The notes under the pieces: model-generated | What the model was told of the DNA's origin: nothing | Databases searched by the model: none | Seen by the model: the letters and a program-made list of their open reading frames with translations, nothing else | Made by a program: the position numbers and the translations under genes | Shown here: in pieces, positions 47,310 through 60,385 of the stretch | Numbering within the stretch: the first letter of the stretch is position 1 | How the letters are laid out: every line of letters starts with the position of its first letter | DNA from: Gibbula magus | Lineage: Eukaryota > Mollusca > Gastropoda > Trochida > Trochidae | Assembly (NCBI GenBank): GCA_936450465.1 | Contig: OW388305.1 | Location: 40,810,687-40,874,686 of the forward strand | Direction of reading: 5' to 3' | DNA: 64,000 bases

Positions 47310-47840
47310 TAATCCCTCGCCTCAACGACGTTGACAAGGGATAAGGAAATGACCTCCGTCCGTCCGTCCGTCCGTCCGGGTTTCGTTTCGGACCAGAATT
47401 AAAAAAACGTAAGGCCCATATCAATGAAACTAGGTATGTGGAATATTCATCATGTATAGAGGTGCCTTTTTGAGTGTTTGACTTTAGAATTATATTTTTA
47501 GCTGTTTCGATGGAAATTTCGTTTCCGGAACAAAACTAAAAAACTGAAAGGGTTTTCAACTCCTTTGGGATTTTATTTTTTCAGTCGTTACCAAGGAAAC
47601 ATGACTTAACATTTTGTTTCCAAACCAGAACTAAAAAAAGTTGTAAGGTCTAGCTCAGTGAACTTGATGTGTGAAGCAATCATCATATCAAGATGTACCT
47701 TTTAGGGTTGTTAACTTCTTTTAAATTTTATTTTAGCCATTGAAAAACATCTACATTTTGATTCCAAAATACGAAATGCGTTCTACAATATCGCTTCCGG
47801 AACAGAACTTGGTTATTTTTAGATAGACAGTATTCTATTG
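47310..47840 (+). repeat. Dispersed CCGTCCGTCC-type repeat module
   Basis: CCTCCGTCCGTCCGTCCGTC near 47352, then two to three diverged units with TTTCG.TTC.GGA.CAGAA.TAAAAAA.C.TAAGG. Non-coding. Confidence 0.6.
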
Positions 47841-48039
47841 TTGGAAGTACATTTCCTTCTATAGCATGAATTACTAACTAATTAGTGATTTAGGATTTAT
47901 TATAGCATAAAGTTTCATAATCATTGTTCAATACATATTCCTGTAACAGGTTTCCATTTGCCGGTATAGTAAATTTAGACTCTGTCTGCTTGTATTGATT
48001 TTAAGATTGATTTCCAAAAACATTTGTGTAAACAGTAAG

Positions 48040-48440
48040 ATAGATATACACGAAAGCTGATCTATATGCATTTAGATGTTGATGTTGATTACGATTTTCA
48101 TATTTAAGTTGACATATACGTATATATGAAGTTGTAGATGGAGATGTATATGTTAATGTAGACGTAGACATAGCCATGTTAACGTTGAAGGACATGAAGA
48201 TGTAAAATGTCCTGATTATCAAGCTGAATATGGAGATGTAGATGTCTGTATATCACGATGTACATGTTCATGTAGACGTGGACATGACATGGGATGAAGA
48301 TGCAATTGTTAATGTATAATGGGTACTTTAGTTTTGATGCAGATGCTACTGCTGATGTGATTTGGATATGAATTATAAATAAAGAGTGCTTTAGACGCAT
48401 AGAAGCATGCGTTGGTGTAGATGTGGATCAAACGGACACA
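48040..48440 (-). repeat. GATGTA/TACATC-rich degenerate hexamer block, left
   Basis: Irregular copies of GATGTA with GTAGACGTGGACATG variants. It is the inverse of the 57660-59560 block but five times shorter. Confidence 0.7.
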
Positions 48441-48610
48441 ACGCGGATTAAGATATTTTTGACTTTCATGTTGACATTGACATTGCCAAGTTGATTATCG
48501 AATGATGTTTTTATATCATTCAATTGTAAAACAAGAACTCATTTTAGTCGCTGTAAGTCTTTAAATTTCTTTGTGCGAAACGAAATGCTGTAGGTATTAA
48601 AAAACCGAAC
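48437..48610 (+). repeat. Single copy of the array-related module
   Basis: CGGACACAACGCGGATTAAG, GACTTTCATGTT, ACAAGAACTCATTT.AGTCGC and GCTGTAGG.ATTAAAAAA are also found, in the same orientation, at 54977-55165 and 55371-55545. Confidence 0.8.
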
Positions 48611-48639
48611 AATCTGCATTTTGTGAGATCACAATCTAG

Positions 48640-48690
48640 GAATATTTCACCATTCCTAGATTGTTTAAACAATCTGCAGATTGTTCGACC
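48640..48690. repeat. CTAGATTGTTTAAACAATC palindrome at the satellite's left border
   Basis: ATCACAATCTAGGAATATTT, then ATTCCTAGATTGTTTAAACA, then ATCTGCAGATTGTTC: three inverted copies of the satellite core CCTAGATTGT. Confidence 0.8.
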
Positions 48691-48704
48691 CTTACGTAAT
48701 GGAG

Positions 48705-48774
48705 AATGCATTCGGAGCCGTGGATTCGTTAAAAATAATCAACGAATCAACGAATCCACGGCTCCGAATGCATT
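48705..48774. repeat. Perfect 26-bp-stem hairpin
   Basis: The arm 48705-48730 (AATGCATTCGGAGCCGTGGA..) is exactly inverted at 48749-48774; loop 18 nt. Confidence 0.92.
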
Positions 48775-49105
48775 TTCAATCTTAATCCATGTATGACGTC
48801 ACGAAACATACATATGTGATTATCTAACATTATAGACAATACATTTCAATTATGTAACTTAAACAAATATTATTTTGCAAATTTCGGTGCCCATTCATCG
48901 GATATGGAACACGTCGCTTCGACCCTTATGAAATAGATTTTTCCACGCACGTGCATGGCGCAAATCTTCAACGCAAAGCGATTTGACTGACAGCCGAACT
49001 CCTGCATTTCATGTGTTTCAGCACGATCCCCACGCGTTTCACACTTTACCAGTCTTGTTTAGAATGCAGGGATCTTACTGACAAACAATCAAATGATTAC
49101 CAGCA

Positions 49106-49178
49106 GGCCTGGTAGTCGAATAGGTTAGGGCGCTGCGTAACAGACGAAGGGTTACATGTTAGATTCCCGGGTCAGACA
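49106..49178 (+). other. tRNA-like 73-bp relic
   Basis: GGCCTGGTAGTCGAATAGGT, TAGGGCGCTGCG, ACAGACGAAGGG and TTAGATTCCCGGGTC follow the layout of a tRNA with A box and B box. The acceptor ends pair only partly and the T loop is altered, so a tRNA pseudogene or SINE head is more likely than a working tRNA. Confidence 0.35.
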
Positions 49179-49428
49179 TTACAAAAATAATCAGATATTT
49201 TAAGATTCTAATCAGATATACTAAGACAAAATACATCATTCTTGAACAAATTACTTTGTGAGCCATTACGAAAATTACAAAACCTGACACCCCTCCTGAC
49301 TGGATTAGTCAATGACCAGTAGATTCTTAAAAATAATCCACTGTTAACACAATAGAGTGACGTCATGACCATGGATTAAAATCTGAGAATGATCACAATC
49401 TAGGAATGTGTTTGTAAGGCTATCTAAC

Positions 49429-50668
49429 AGACTGTACGAGTCGATTCCTAGATTGTGAAGGGTTCTCAAATAGTGTTTCTATCTTTGATTAAAGGGGTCG
49501 ATTCCTAGATTGTGAGGAACTTCCATCTCGTTTCTCTATCTTATCTAACGACTCCTAGATTGTGAAGGGTTATGGTGTTTCAGCTAAGGACTATAGGGGG
49601 TCGTTTCCTAGTTTGTGAAAGATTCTCAAATAGTTTGTTCTATCTTATCTACCGAGACTGTACGGTCGATTCCTAGTTGTGATGGGTTCTCAAATAGTTG
49701 TTTCTGTCTTATCAAAAGACTATATGGGTCTATTCCTAGATTGTGAAGGGTTATAGAATTTCATCTAACGACTTCAGGGGTCGATTCCTAGATTGTGAAA
49801 GGTTCTCAACTAGTTTCTTTCTATCTTATCTACCGACTATAGGGTCGATTCCTAGATTGTGATAGGTTCTCAAATAGTTGTTCTGTCTTAACTACAGACT
49901 ACAGGGGTCGATTCCTAGATTGTGAAGGGATATGGATATTGCATCTAACGACTACATGGGTCGACTCCTAGATCGTGATTGTTTCTCAAATAGTTTTTCT
50001 GTCTTATCAACATACTACATGGGTCGATTCCTAGATTGTGAAGGGTTGTAGAATTTCATCTAACGACTACAGGGGTCGATTCCCAGATTATGAAGGGTTC
50101 TCAAATAGTTTATCTGTCTTATCAAAAGTCTACATGTGTCGATTCCTAGATTGTGAAGGGTTATAGAATTTCATCTAACGTCTTCAGGGGTCGATTCCTA
50201 GATTGTGATGGTTTCTCAAATAGTTTTTCTGTCTTATAAACAGACTACATGGGTCGATTCCTAGATTGTGAAGGGTTACAGAATTTTATCTAACGGCTAC
50301 AGGGGTCGATTCCTAGATTGTGAAGGGTTATGGTATTTCATCTACCGACTATAGGTTCGATTCCTCGATTGTAATGGTTGGGATATTTCATCTAACGACT
50401 ACAGAGGTCGATTCCTAAATTGTGATGAGTATGATATTTCATCTAACGACAACAGGGTTCGATTCCTAGATTATGAAGGGTTTTCAAATAGTCTTTCTTA
50501 TCAGCAGATTATAGGGGTCGATTCCTAGATTGTGAATTTATGATATTACATCTACCTACCGTAGTGGTCAATTCCTAGATTGTGAATGTTATGGCATATT
50601 TATTATCTACCGATTACAACGGGTCGATTACCAGATTGTGAAGGGTTATGATATATCGACTATAGGGG
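49429..50668 (+). repeat. Satellite, left arm (GTCGATTCCTAGATTGTGAA units)
   Basis: About 20 units of two types, mixed: a 60-67 bp form with GGTTCTCAAATAGTTTTTCT and GTCTTATC, and a roughly 53-bp form with GGTTATAGAATTTCATCTAA. All start with GTCGATTCCTAGATTGTG. Non-coding. Confidence 0.93.
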
Positions 50669-50954
50669 AAAAAAAGGAAAAGGAAAAGTCCAAAATTAAC
50701 TCGGAAAAAAATCCTATTTTTTTTATTTGAGGTCACTTATATCACAAAACAAATCCACATATGTGGTTGTTAAAATATTTTATTCAGAAACAATGTAATA
50801 ACAACAATGCAATAATGATACTAGACATAGTATTTCATAGCATTTCATGACATTAATACGAACATTAATCATTTCTAATACTTGACATAGCACTGAACAT
50901 TTATCTCATGTTGTAACTTTTTCCCTGTTAGTTTTCGTTACTTTTTATCATAAC
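50669..50954. other. Spacer at the centre of the satellite inversion
   Basis: 286 bp, A-rich at the left (GGGGAAAAAAAGGAAAAGG), otherwise unique and non-coding. It would be the loop if the two arms paired. Confidence 0.6.
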
Positions 50955-53250
50955 CTTTCACAATCTTGGAATCCACCGCTGCAGTCTGTAGATAAACTAT
51001 CATAACTCTTCAAAATTTAGGGATAGACCCCTACACCCTGTAGATGAAATAACCCTCCGCACAATCTAGGAATCTACTAATACAGTCTTTAGATGAAATA
51101 TCAGAACCCTTCACACAATCTAGGAATCGACTAATACAGTCTTTAGATAGAATATAATAACCCTTCACACAATCTAGGAATCGAAGAATACAGTCTTTAG
51201 ATGAAATATCAGAACCCTTCACACAATCTAGGAATCGACTAATATAGTCTGTAGATGAAATATCATAACCCTTCACGATCTAGGAATCGATCAATATAGT
51301 CTGTAGATGAAATATCATAACCCTTCACAATCTAGGAATCGACCCCTGTAGTCGGTATATAAGATAAAGAAGCGAGTTGAAAACTCCTCACAATCTAGGA
51401 ATCGACCCCTATAGTATGTAGATTAGATAGAAAACTATTTGAGAAGCCAACACAATCTAGGAATCGACCCCCGTAGTCGGTAGATAAGATAGAGAATCGA
51501 GTTGAAAGCTCACCACAATCTAGGAATCGACCCCTACAGTCTGTGATTAGATAGAAAAAACTTTTTGAGAAGCCTTCACAATCTTGAAATCGACCATATA
51601 GACTGTAGATAAGATAGAAAAACTATTTCTGAACCCTTCACAATCTAGGAATTGACCCCTATAGTATGTAGAAAAGATAGAATAACGATTTGAGAAGCCT
51701 TCACAAACTAGGAATCGACCCTATAGTCGGTAGATAAGATAGAAAAACTAGGTTAAGCCTTTAAAATCTAGGAATCGACCCCTGTAGTCGATAGATAAGA
51801 TAAAGAGACGAGTTGAAAGCTCATCACAATCTAGGAATCGACCCAAATAGCATCTGGATAAGATAGAAAAACTATTTGAGAACTCTCACAATCTAGGAAT
51901 CGATCCTTATCGCATGTAGATAAGATAGACAAACTATTTGAAAAGCCTTCACAATCTAGGAATTGACCCTTATAGCATGTAGATAAGATGGACAAACTAT
52001 GTGAGAAGCTTTCACATTCTAGGAATCGACCCCTGTAGTCGGTAGATAAGATAAAGATACGAGTTTAAAGCTCGCCACAATCTAGGAATCGACCCCTATA
52101 GCCTGTTGATAAGATATAAAAACTATTTCTGAACCCTTCACAATCTAGGAATTGACCCCTATAGTATGTAGAAAAGATAGAACAACTATTTGAGAAGCCT
52201 TCACAAACTAGGAATCGACCCTATAGTCGGTAGATAAGATAGAAAAACTAGGTTAAGCCTTTAAAATCTAGGAATCGACCCCTGTAGTCGATAGATAAGA
52301 TAAAGAGACGAGTTGAAAGCTCATCACAATCTAGGAATCGACCCAAATAGCATCTGGATAAGATAGAAAAACTATTTGAGAACTCTCACAATCTAGGAAT
52401 CGATCCTTATCGCATGTAGATAAGATAGACAAACTATTTGAAAAGCCTTCACAATCTAGGAATTGACCCTTATAGCATGTAGATAAGATGGACAAACTAT
52501 TTGAGAAGCTTTCACATTCTAGGAATCGACCCCTGTAGTCGGTAGATAAGATAAAGATACGAGTTTAAAGCTCGCCACAATCTAGGAATCGACCCCTATA
52601 GCCTGTTGATAAGACAGAAACTATTTGAGAACCCTTCACAATCTAGGAATCGACCCTATAGTCGGTAGATAAGATAAAGATACGAGTTTAAAGCTCGCCA
52701 CAATCTAGGAATCGACCCCTATAGCCTGTTGATAAGACAGAAACTATTTGAGAACCCTTCACAATCTAGGAATCGACCCTATAGTCGGTAGATAGGATAG
52801 AAAAAATTATTTGAGAAGCCTTCACAATCTAGAAATCGACCCTATAGTCTGTAGATAAGATATAAAAACTATTTGTGAACCCTTCACAATCTAGGAATCG
52901 ACCCCTATAGTATGTAGATAACATAGAACAACTATTTTGAGAACCCTTCACCATCTGGGAATCGATGCATACAGCCGATAGATTGATTATCATAACCCTT
53001 AACAATCAAGGGATCGACCAATACAGTCGGTAGATAGAGAAACGAGTTGAAAGCTCCTCACACTCTAGGATCCGACCGCTATAGTCTGTAGATAAGAATT
53101 TTTTTTTCTATTTGAAAACCCTTCACAATCTTGGAATAGACCCTTATAGTCGGTTTATGAAATATCAGACCCCTTCACAATCTATGAATCAACAATACAG
53201 AAAATATGCTCACAATCTACAACATACAACTGCAAAGTAACAAATTCCTA
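50955..53250 (-). repeat. Satellite, right arm (inverted units)
   Basis: About 35 units, the reverse complement of the left-arm units (CACAATCTAGGAATCGACCC). The short type lies nearest the centre (51000-51340), the long type outward. Includes a 500-bp higher-order duplication: 51631 onward recurs at 52131 onward, to about 52620, then a further roughly 119-bp duplication (52545-52790). Confidence 0.93.
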
Positions 53251-53281
53251 GATTGTGATCATTCTTAGATTGTTCAGGTCT

Positions 53282-53312
53282 CACAATCTGCAGATTGTTT
53301 AAACAATCTAGG
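53282..53312. repeat. Palindromic border module, right side
   Basis: CACAATCTGCAGATTGTTTA plus AACAATCTAGGAATG: inverse version of the left border at 48640-48690. Confidence 0.8.
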
Positions 53313-53317
53313 AATGT

Positions 53318-53536
53318 AACATGGTTATATTTGGGATAACACTACCTTCAATAGTACACATTCTTGTACGTTTTCGGGCCTAGTCCCATGCGGGATTCGA
53401 ACCCACGCCCTCAGAGTAAGGCAACTATCGCCAGCATTGACTGTACCTACAGCTTACAACATGACCATTTCGCCTCGAATTGTTATAACAGCATTTCGTC
53501 GAGGCGAAATGGTGTTATCCAAAATATAACCATGTT
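53318..53536. repeat. Nested hairpin beside the satellite
   Basis: Outer arms 53318-53342 and 53512-53536 (AACATGGTTATATTTGGGAT against its complement, one mismatch over 25). The inner perfect 15-bp pair ACCATTTCGCCTCGA lies at 53464-53478 and 53499-53513. Confidence 0.88.
53380..53450 (-). other. tRNA-like B-box remnant in the hairpin
   Basis: On the minus strand GGGCGTGGGTTCGAATCCCG has a good T-arm/B-box form; the 5' half does not form a clear D-arm. Probably a tRNA or SINE relic. Confidence 0.3.
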
Positions 53537-53593
53537 ATTATTCTTCACTATCAAAATGGCAACTATTTCTAATATAGGAATGGTAAAACAATC

Positions 53594-53660
53594 CTAGATT
53601 GTTCGAACAATCAGCAGATTGTGAGCTCACAATCTGCAGATTGTGATGATTCCTGGATTG
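53594..53660. repeat. Further palindromic CTAGATTGTTCGAACAATC module
   Basis: CCTAGATTGTTCGAACAATC, then CAGCAGATTGTGAGCTCACA and ATCTGCAGATTGTG: a close variant of the satellite borders. Confidence 0.8.
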
Positions 53661-53694
53661 CAATGAACATTTACACTGTTTAGTGCAACTCGGA

Positions 53695-55725
53695 GCTGTT
53701 ATTACAATTTGGAGAAGTTCTTACAATTTGAAGCAAAGGCTTGCTCCAAATTGTAATAACTGCTCCAAATTGTAATAATGCTCATAAATTCATTATCGTG
53801 TGACCAAAAATAGGTAGGGATAAACAAAAAAGTTTATTGATATCAGATGTACAATTGTGACTATCATCATCTTAATACTACAACCAAATTTTGGGTATTT
53901 ACACTGCTTAGTGCAATTATCGAGCTGTTTTTACAATTTGGGGCAGTTATTACAATTTGGAGCAATGGCTTGCTCCAAATTGTAATAACTGCTCCAAATT
54001 GTAATAATGCTCATAAATTCAATATCATGAGACCTAAAATAGAAATGCTGTAGGCATAAAAAAAACCCACCTTTATTGATATCAGATGTACCATTGTGAC
54101 TATCATCATCATAATACTACAACCAAATTTTGGGTATTTACACTGTTTAGTGCAATTTGGAGCTGTTATTACAATTTTGAGCAGTTATTACAATTTGGAG
54201 CAAAGGCTTGCTCCAAATTGTAATAACTGCTCCAAATTGTAATAATGCTCATAAATTCAATATCATGTTACCAAAAATAGAAATGCTGTAGGCATAAAAA
54301 AAAACACCTTTATTGATATCAAATGTACCTTTGTGACTATCATCATCATAATACTACAACCAAATTTTGGGTATTTACACTGTTTAGTGCAATTTGGAGC
54401 TGTTATTACAATTTGGAGCAGTTATTACAATTTGGAGCAAAGGCTTGCTCCAAATGTAATAACTGCTCCAAATTGTAATAATGCTCATAAATTCAATATC
54501 ATGTTACCAAAAATAGAAATGCTGTAGGCATAAAAAAACAACCTTTATTGATATCAGATGTACCATTGTGACTATCATCATCATAATACTACAACCAAAT
54601 TTTGGGTATTTACACTGCTTAGTGCAATTTGGAGCTGTTATTACAATTTGGAGCAGTTATTATAAAGGCTTGCTCCAAATTGTAATAACTGCTCCAAATT
54701 GTAATAATGCTCATAAATTCAATATCACGTTACCAAAAATAGAAATGCTGTAGGCATAAAAAAAACAACCTTTATTGATATCAGATGTACCATTGTGACT
54801 ATCATCATCACAATACTACAACCAAATTTTGGTTATTTACACTGCTTAGTGCAATTTGGAGCTGTTATTACAATTTGGAGCAGTTATTACAATTTGGAGC
54901 AAAGGCTTGCTCCAAATTGTAATAACTGCTCCAAATTGTAATAATGCTCATAAATCAAATATCATGTGACCAAACATTTTCAAACGGACACAATGCGGAA
55001 TAAGATCTATTTGACTTTCATGTTATTTTTTAAAAGTTAATGATATTGCCAAATCGATGACCAAATGATTTTTTATATTATTCAAGTGTGAAGCAAGAAC
55101 TCATTTCAGTAGCAGTAGGTCTTTATTTATTTGTGCAGAACTAAAGGATGTAGGCATAAAAAAAACTCCATTGATATCAGATGTACCTTTGTGAATGTCA
55201 TCATCAAAACACTACAAACAAGTTTCGGGTATCGACACTTCTACAATTTGGAGCTGTTATTACAATTTGGAGCAATTATTACAAATTGGAGCAAGCTTTT
55301 GGTCCAAATTGTAATAACTGCTCCAAATTGTAATAATGCTCATGAATCCAATATCATATGACCAAATATATTCAAAGGGCACAACGCGGAATGAGATATA
55401 TTGGACTTTCATGTCATTATTTAAAAAATTATCATATTGCCATATTGAATTCTTATGTCATTGAAGTGTAAAACAAGAACTCATTTCAGTCGCAGTAGGT
55501 ATTTATTTCTTTGTGCAAAACCCAAAGGCTGTAGGCTTAAAGAAATCTCTATTGATATTCGATGTACCATTGTGACTGTCACCATCAAGACATTACAACT
55601 AGTTTTCAGGTATTAACACTTTTAATTGCTATTTGGGACTGTTATGACAATTTGGAGCATTTATTACAATTTGAGCGAAGGCTTGCTCGAAATTGTAATA
55701 CTTGCTCGAAATTGTAATAAACAAC
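53695..55725 (+). repeat. 235-bp tandem array, each unit with an internal palindrome
   Basis: TGCTCATAAATTCAATATCA marks units at 53779, 54008, 54246, 54482, 54708, 54945 and 55337 (periods 226-238, then 392). Each unit has one or two TTATTACAATTTGGAGCA copies, AAAGGCT, then two TGCTCCAAATTGTAATAA copies, so it can fold into a hairpin made of the outer-arm units. The last, longer units add the 48437-48610 module. Open frames with LQFGAVITIWS are by-products. Confidence 0.92.
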
Positions 55726-55833
55726 GTAACTACCTGAATATTTATTGTAGTGTGTTTTTGATGACAGTGTACATATACGACAATCAGGACTATTACACTA
55801 TCAATCTGCCATGGTACCATAATTATAATGATA

Positions 55834-55842
55834 AAACTTATA
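55834..55842 (+). repeat. 9-bp target duplication, left
   Basis: AAACTTATA, repeated exactly at 57496-57504, directly abutting the foldback element. Confidence 0.8.
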
Positions 55843-57495
55843 GGGATCTGGTCAAATGGGCCGAAGGATGAAAAGGCCGATAAAAAAAGTCAAAAGGGCC
55901 GAGTGAAAAAGTCAGAAGGGCCGAAGTAAATAGTCATAAGGGCCGAGGAAAAAGGGCCGAAAATAAAAATTATTATATATTCATTGTATTCAACCTACAT
56001 TTGATAGTTGTAATATCTTTACTTAGCCAAGTGATCCCAATCAATTCCAAAATTATTATATTTAAGACTAGTGACTGTAATGTTCCACCATTTATGCACT
56101 TGTATAACCAAAAAACAAACAAAAATGTATTAAATGTTTTATTTTTAGACTCCTATTCATATTATTAGTCAATGAGACCGTGATGTATGTGAATCTCTCA
56201 TTTGTCACATTTCACAGTTCTTTGTCACAGGTCACACTACTGATAAATATAATATAAATATAATATTAGGTAATATGGTGACATCGATTTCTTGGAAAGA
56301 TGTGTGCGTGTTTGGTGAAAAAATATATATATTTTATATTTTTATATACTCAATGTCACAGTTAGCATTAAACACAATCACCCTTTTAAAATTAAGAAAC
56401 TTAGCCAGGAAAGATGTTATTCACTACCTTCCTTTCCCTTGCACGGTGTCTAACAGTAAGGAGAAATCAACATGCGGGTAGTTGCGACCAATGTTTACAC
56501 AAGCAATTATCAATTAATCCGGTTTTCGTTTACAATAATTAGCTACTAACGAGGTATTATCAATTGGCCGTGTTAATTAATTAAATCAATCAGTAATCGT
56601 GTATTCATGGTTGATCGCATTTTATGTGTTGGGTTTATATCTTTATAACCGACAGATATTTTATTATCGTCTCACCTCATTAAAATGGATTCATACATAA
56701 CTATAAAATATATACATTCTAATATTCTATGAGAGATAAAATATAAAACCAAAAAGTGTAAACAGGAATTAAGAATATAAGAAGTCATTTCTTTTCGTTA
56801 AGATACAAAAGAAGGTTTTGGCACATGAATAGGCATGGCAACTTGTCCCGCTACCTCCAGAAATCTGCTTTCGTGTGTTCTGACCAGGAAGAAATCTTCG
56901 CCAACTGGAGACTCTACAAGGAGGGAGGCCAACTGGAGACTCTACAAGGAGGGAGGCCAACTGGAGACTCTACAAGGAGGGAGGCCAACTGGAGACTCTA
57001 CAAGGAGGGAGGCCAACTGGAGACTCTACAAGGAGGGAGGCCAACTGGAGACTCTACAAGGAGGGAGGCCAACTGGAGACTCTACAAGGAGGGAGGCCAA
57101 CTGGAGACTCTACAAGGAGGGAGAAATCAGCCCGTCCACCTTGCTGACAATGTGATATGTAAATGTGAACCAGAAAGATGTTGTCTAAATCTACTGTCTA
57201 AAACAGTACTGTCTGAAAGTGTATTTCTACACCTGAAAGTGTGAATAGTGCTGAACAATAATAGTGTGACAATAAAAATATTGTTGAAATGATGTCAAAA
57301 GATGAAACCTAAATTTTTGCTATGTTATATGTTGGTATTTTTTGGGTTCGGCCCTTATGACTTGGAACACGGCCCATTTGACTAAATGGCTCGGCCCTTT
57401 TGACTTTCACCTCAGCCCTTTTGACTTTTTCCTTCGGCCCTTTTGACTATGCAGTTCTCGGCCCTTTTGACATTCGGCCCTTTTGACAACAACCC
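55843..57495. mobile_element. 1.65-kb foldback element with GTCAAAAGGGCCGA arms
   Basis: The left end GGGATCTGGTCAAATGGGCC and the complement of the right end GGGTTGTTGTCAAAAGGGCC align base for base with few changes. Both arms then consist of tandem GTCAAAAGGGCCGA-type units in inverse orientation (left 55851-55965, right 57345-57488). Flanked by perfect 9-bp AAACTTATA. A 9-bp duplication with tandem-repeat arms is the pattern of Drosophila FB and some Mutator-like (Rehavkus-type) elements; assignment is inferred. The interior is non-coding except for a minisatellite at 56901-57124. Confidence 0.82.
56901..57124. repeat. 28-bp minisatellite, eight perfect copies
   Basis: CCAACTGGAGACTCTACAAG plus GAGGGAGG, starting at 56901 and every 28 bp to 57097, with no divergence. 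Since 28 is not a multiple of three, the array reads through in more than one frame, producing 28-residue periodic frames (56825-57244 and 56835-57155) that I regard as spurious. Confidence 0.95.
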
Positions 57496-57504
57496 AAACT
57501 TATA
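57496..57504 (+). repeat. 9-bp target duplication, right
   Basis: AAACTTATA, partner of 55834-55842. Confidence 0.8.
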
Positions 57505-57659
57505 TAACTTATATACAAAAAACTATTGACATAACTTTCTCTTGCAATGAGACTTTCTTCTTTCATCAAATGTGTATCGACATTTTATTTTTAAATAAAT
57601 TGTATGTACAACTAGAATCACCTCATCCATCAAGATTTAATTACATCCAGTGAAATCTC

Positions 57660-59560
<1,901 letters not shown>

Positions 59561-59570
59561 CTTTAGAACA

Positions 59571-59800
59571 GTTATTACAATTTGGAGCAATTATTACAAT
59601 TTGGAGCACTTTTTATTACAATTTGGAGCAGCTTGACAGTACGTTTTTCGAAATTGGGTTATTACAAATTGGAGCAGTTTTTATTACAATTTGGAGCAGG
59701 TATTACAATTTGGAGCAATTTTTGTTACAATTTGGAGCAATTTTTGTTACAATTTGGAGCAGGTATTACAATTTGGAGCAATTATTACAATTTGGAGCAC
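59571..59800 (+). repeat. Right arm: tandem TTATTACAATTTGGAGCA units
   Basis: Inverted partner of 46982-47190, about ten units, with the same spacer (GCTTGACAGTACGTTTTTCG) at the matching place three units from the inner end. Confidence 0.9.
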
Positions 59801-60156
59801 AACACACCTTCTATAATCACCTTTGCTGTCACAGTATATAAACCTGCAGAGCTAAATCTGGCATGCTAACCCTATTTGATGTGTTAGAACAGACAGCACT
59901 ACTCCAAATTCAACACGTACGAAATCCTATACTTATATGAATGCTTCTGATGTGTCACGTAAGGAAAGCTCATTAACAACTGCCTTATTGTATGATTTAG
60001 ACAAATTATTTTCGGTATTGGCTTGTAACGCTTTGTAGAATTTCCTGGCCAGACACTCACGACATTTAAGATATGGTATCAAAGGAACCAAAGCATTAAT
60101 CACAACATTGATAGTTGTGTCAGCAGTTATTTGGGAATCCATGATTTCTTAAAGAT

Positions 60157-60215
60157 CAATATCGCCGCTAATGGCTGTGATACTGCCGAAGTGGCGTTAA
60201 ACAATAACTCACTCA
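60157..60215 (+). mobile_element. Mini-SINE with target duplication
   Basis: ATCGCCGCTAATGGCTGTGA..AAGTGGCGTTAAACAATAAC plus CTCACTCA; flanked by CTTAAAGAT at 60148-60156 and 60216-60224. Confidence 0.88.
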
Positions 60216-60385
60216 CTTAAAGATAATTATATATTTATTTCTGCTGTTACATTTTCCCTTACTTACCCTTGACCTGAACGATCGAATATCTTTTGTCCAT
60301 ATTAATTGTTTTGCTGCCTATTTGGCTGATGAATTGAGAATCTTAATTCTACATGTATAATATACTGTTTATTTTCATGTATTGA

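Noticed and set aside
49429..53250. CRISPR-like array, because a constant core alternates with varied stretches
   Set aside because: The between-core DNA is itself repeated with slow divergence, the context is eukaryotic and there are no cas genes; it is a satellite.
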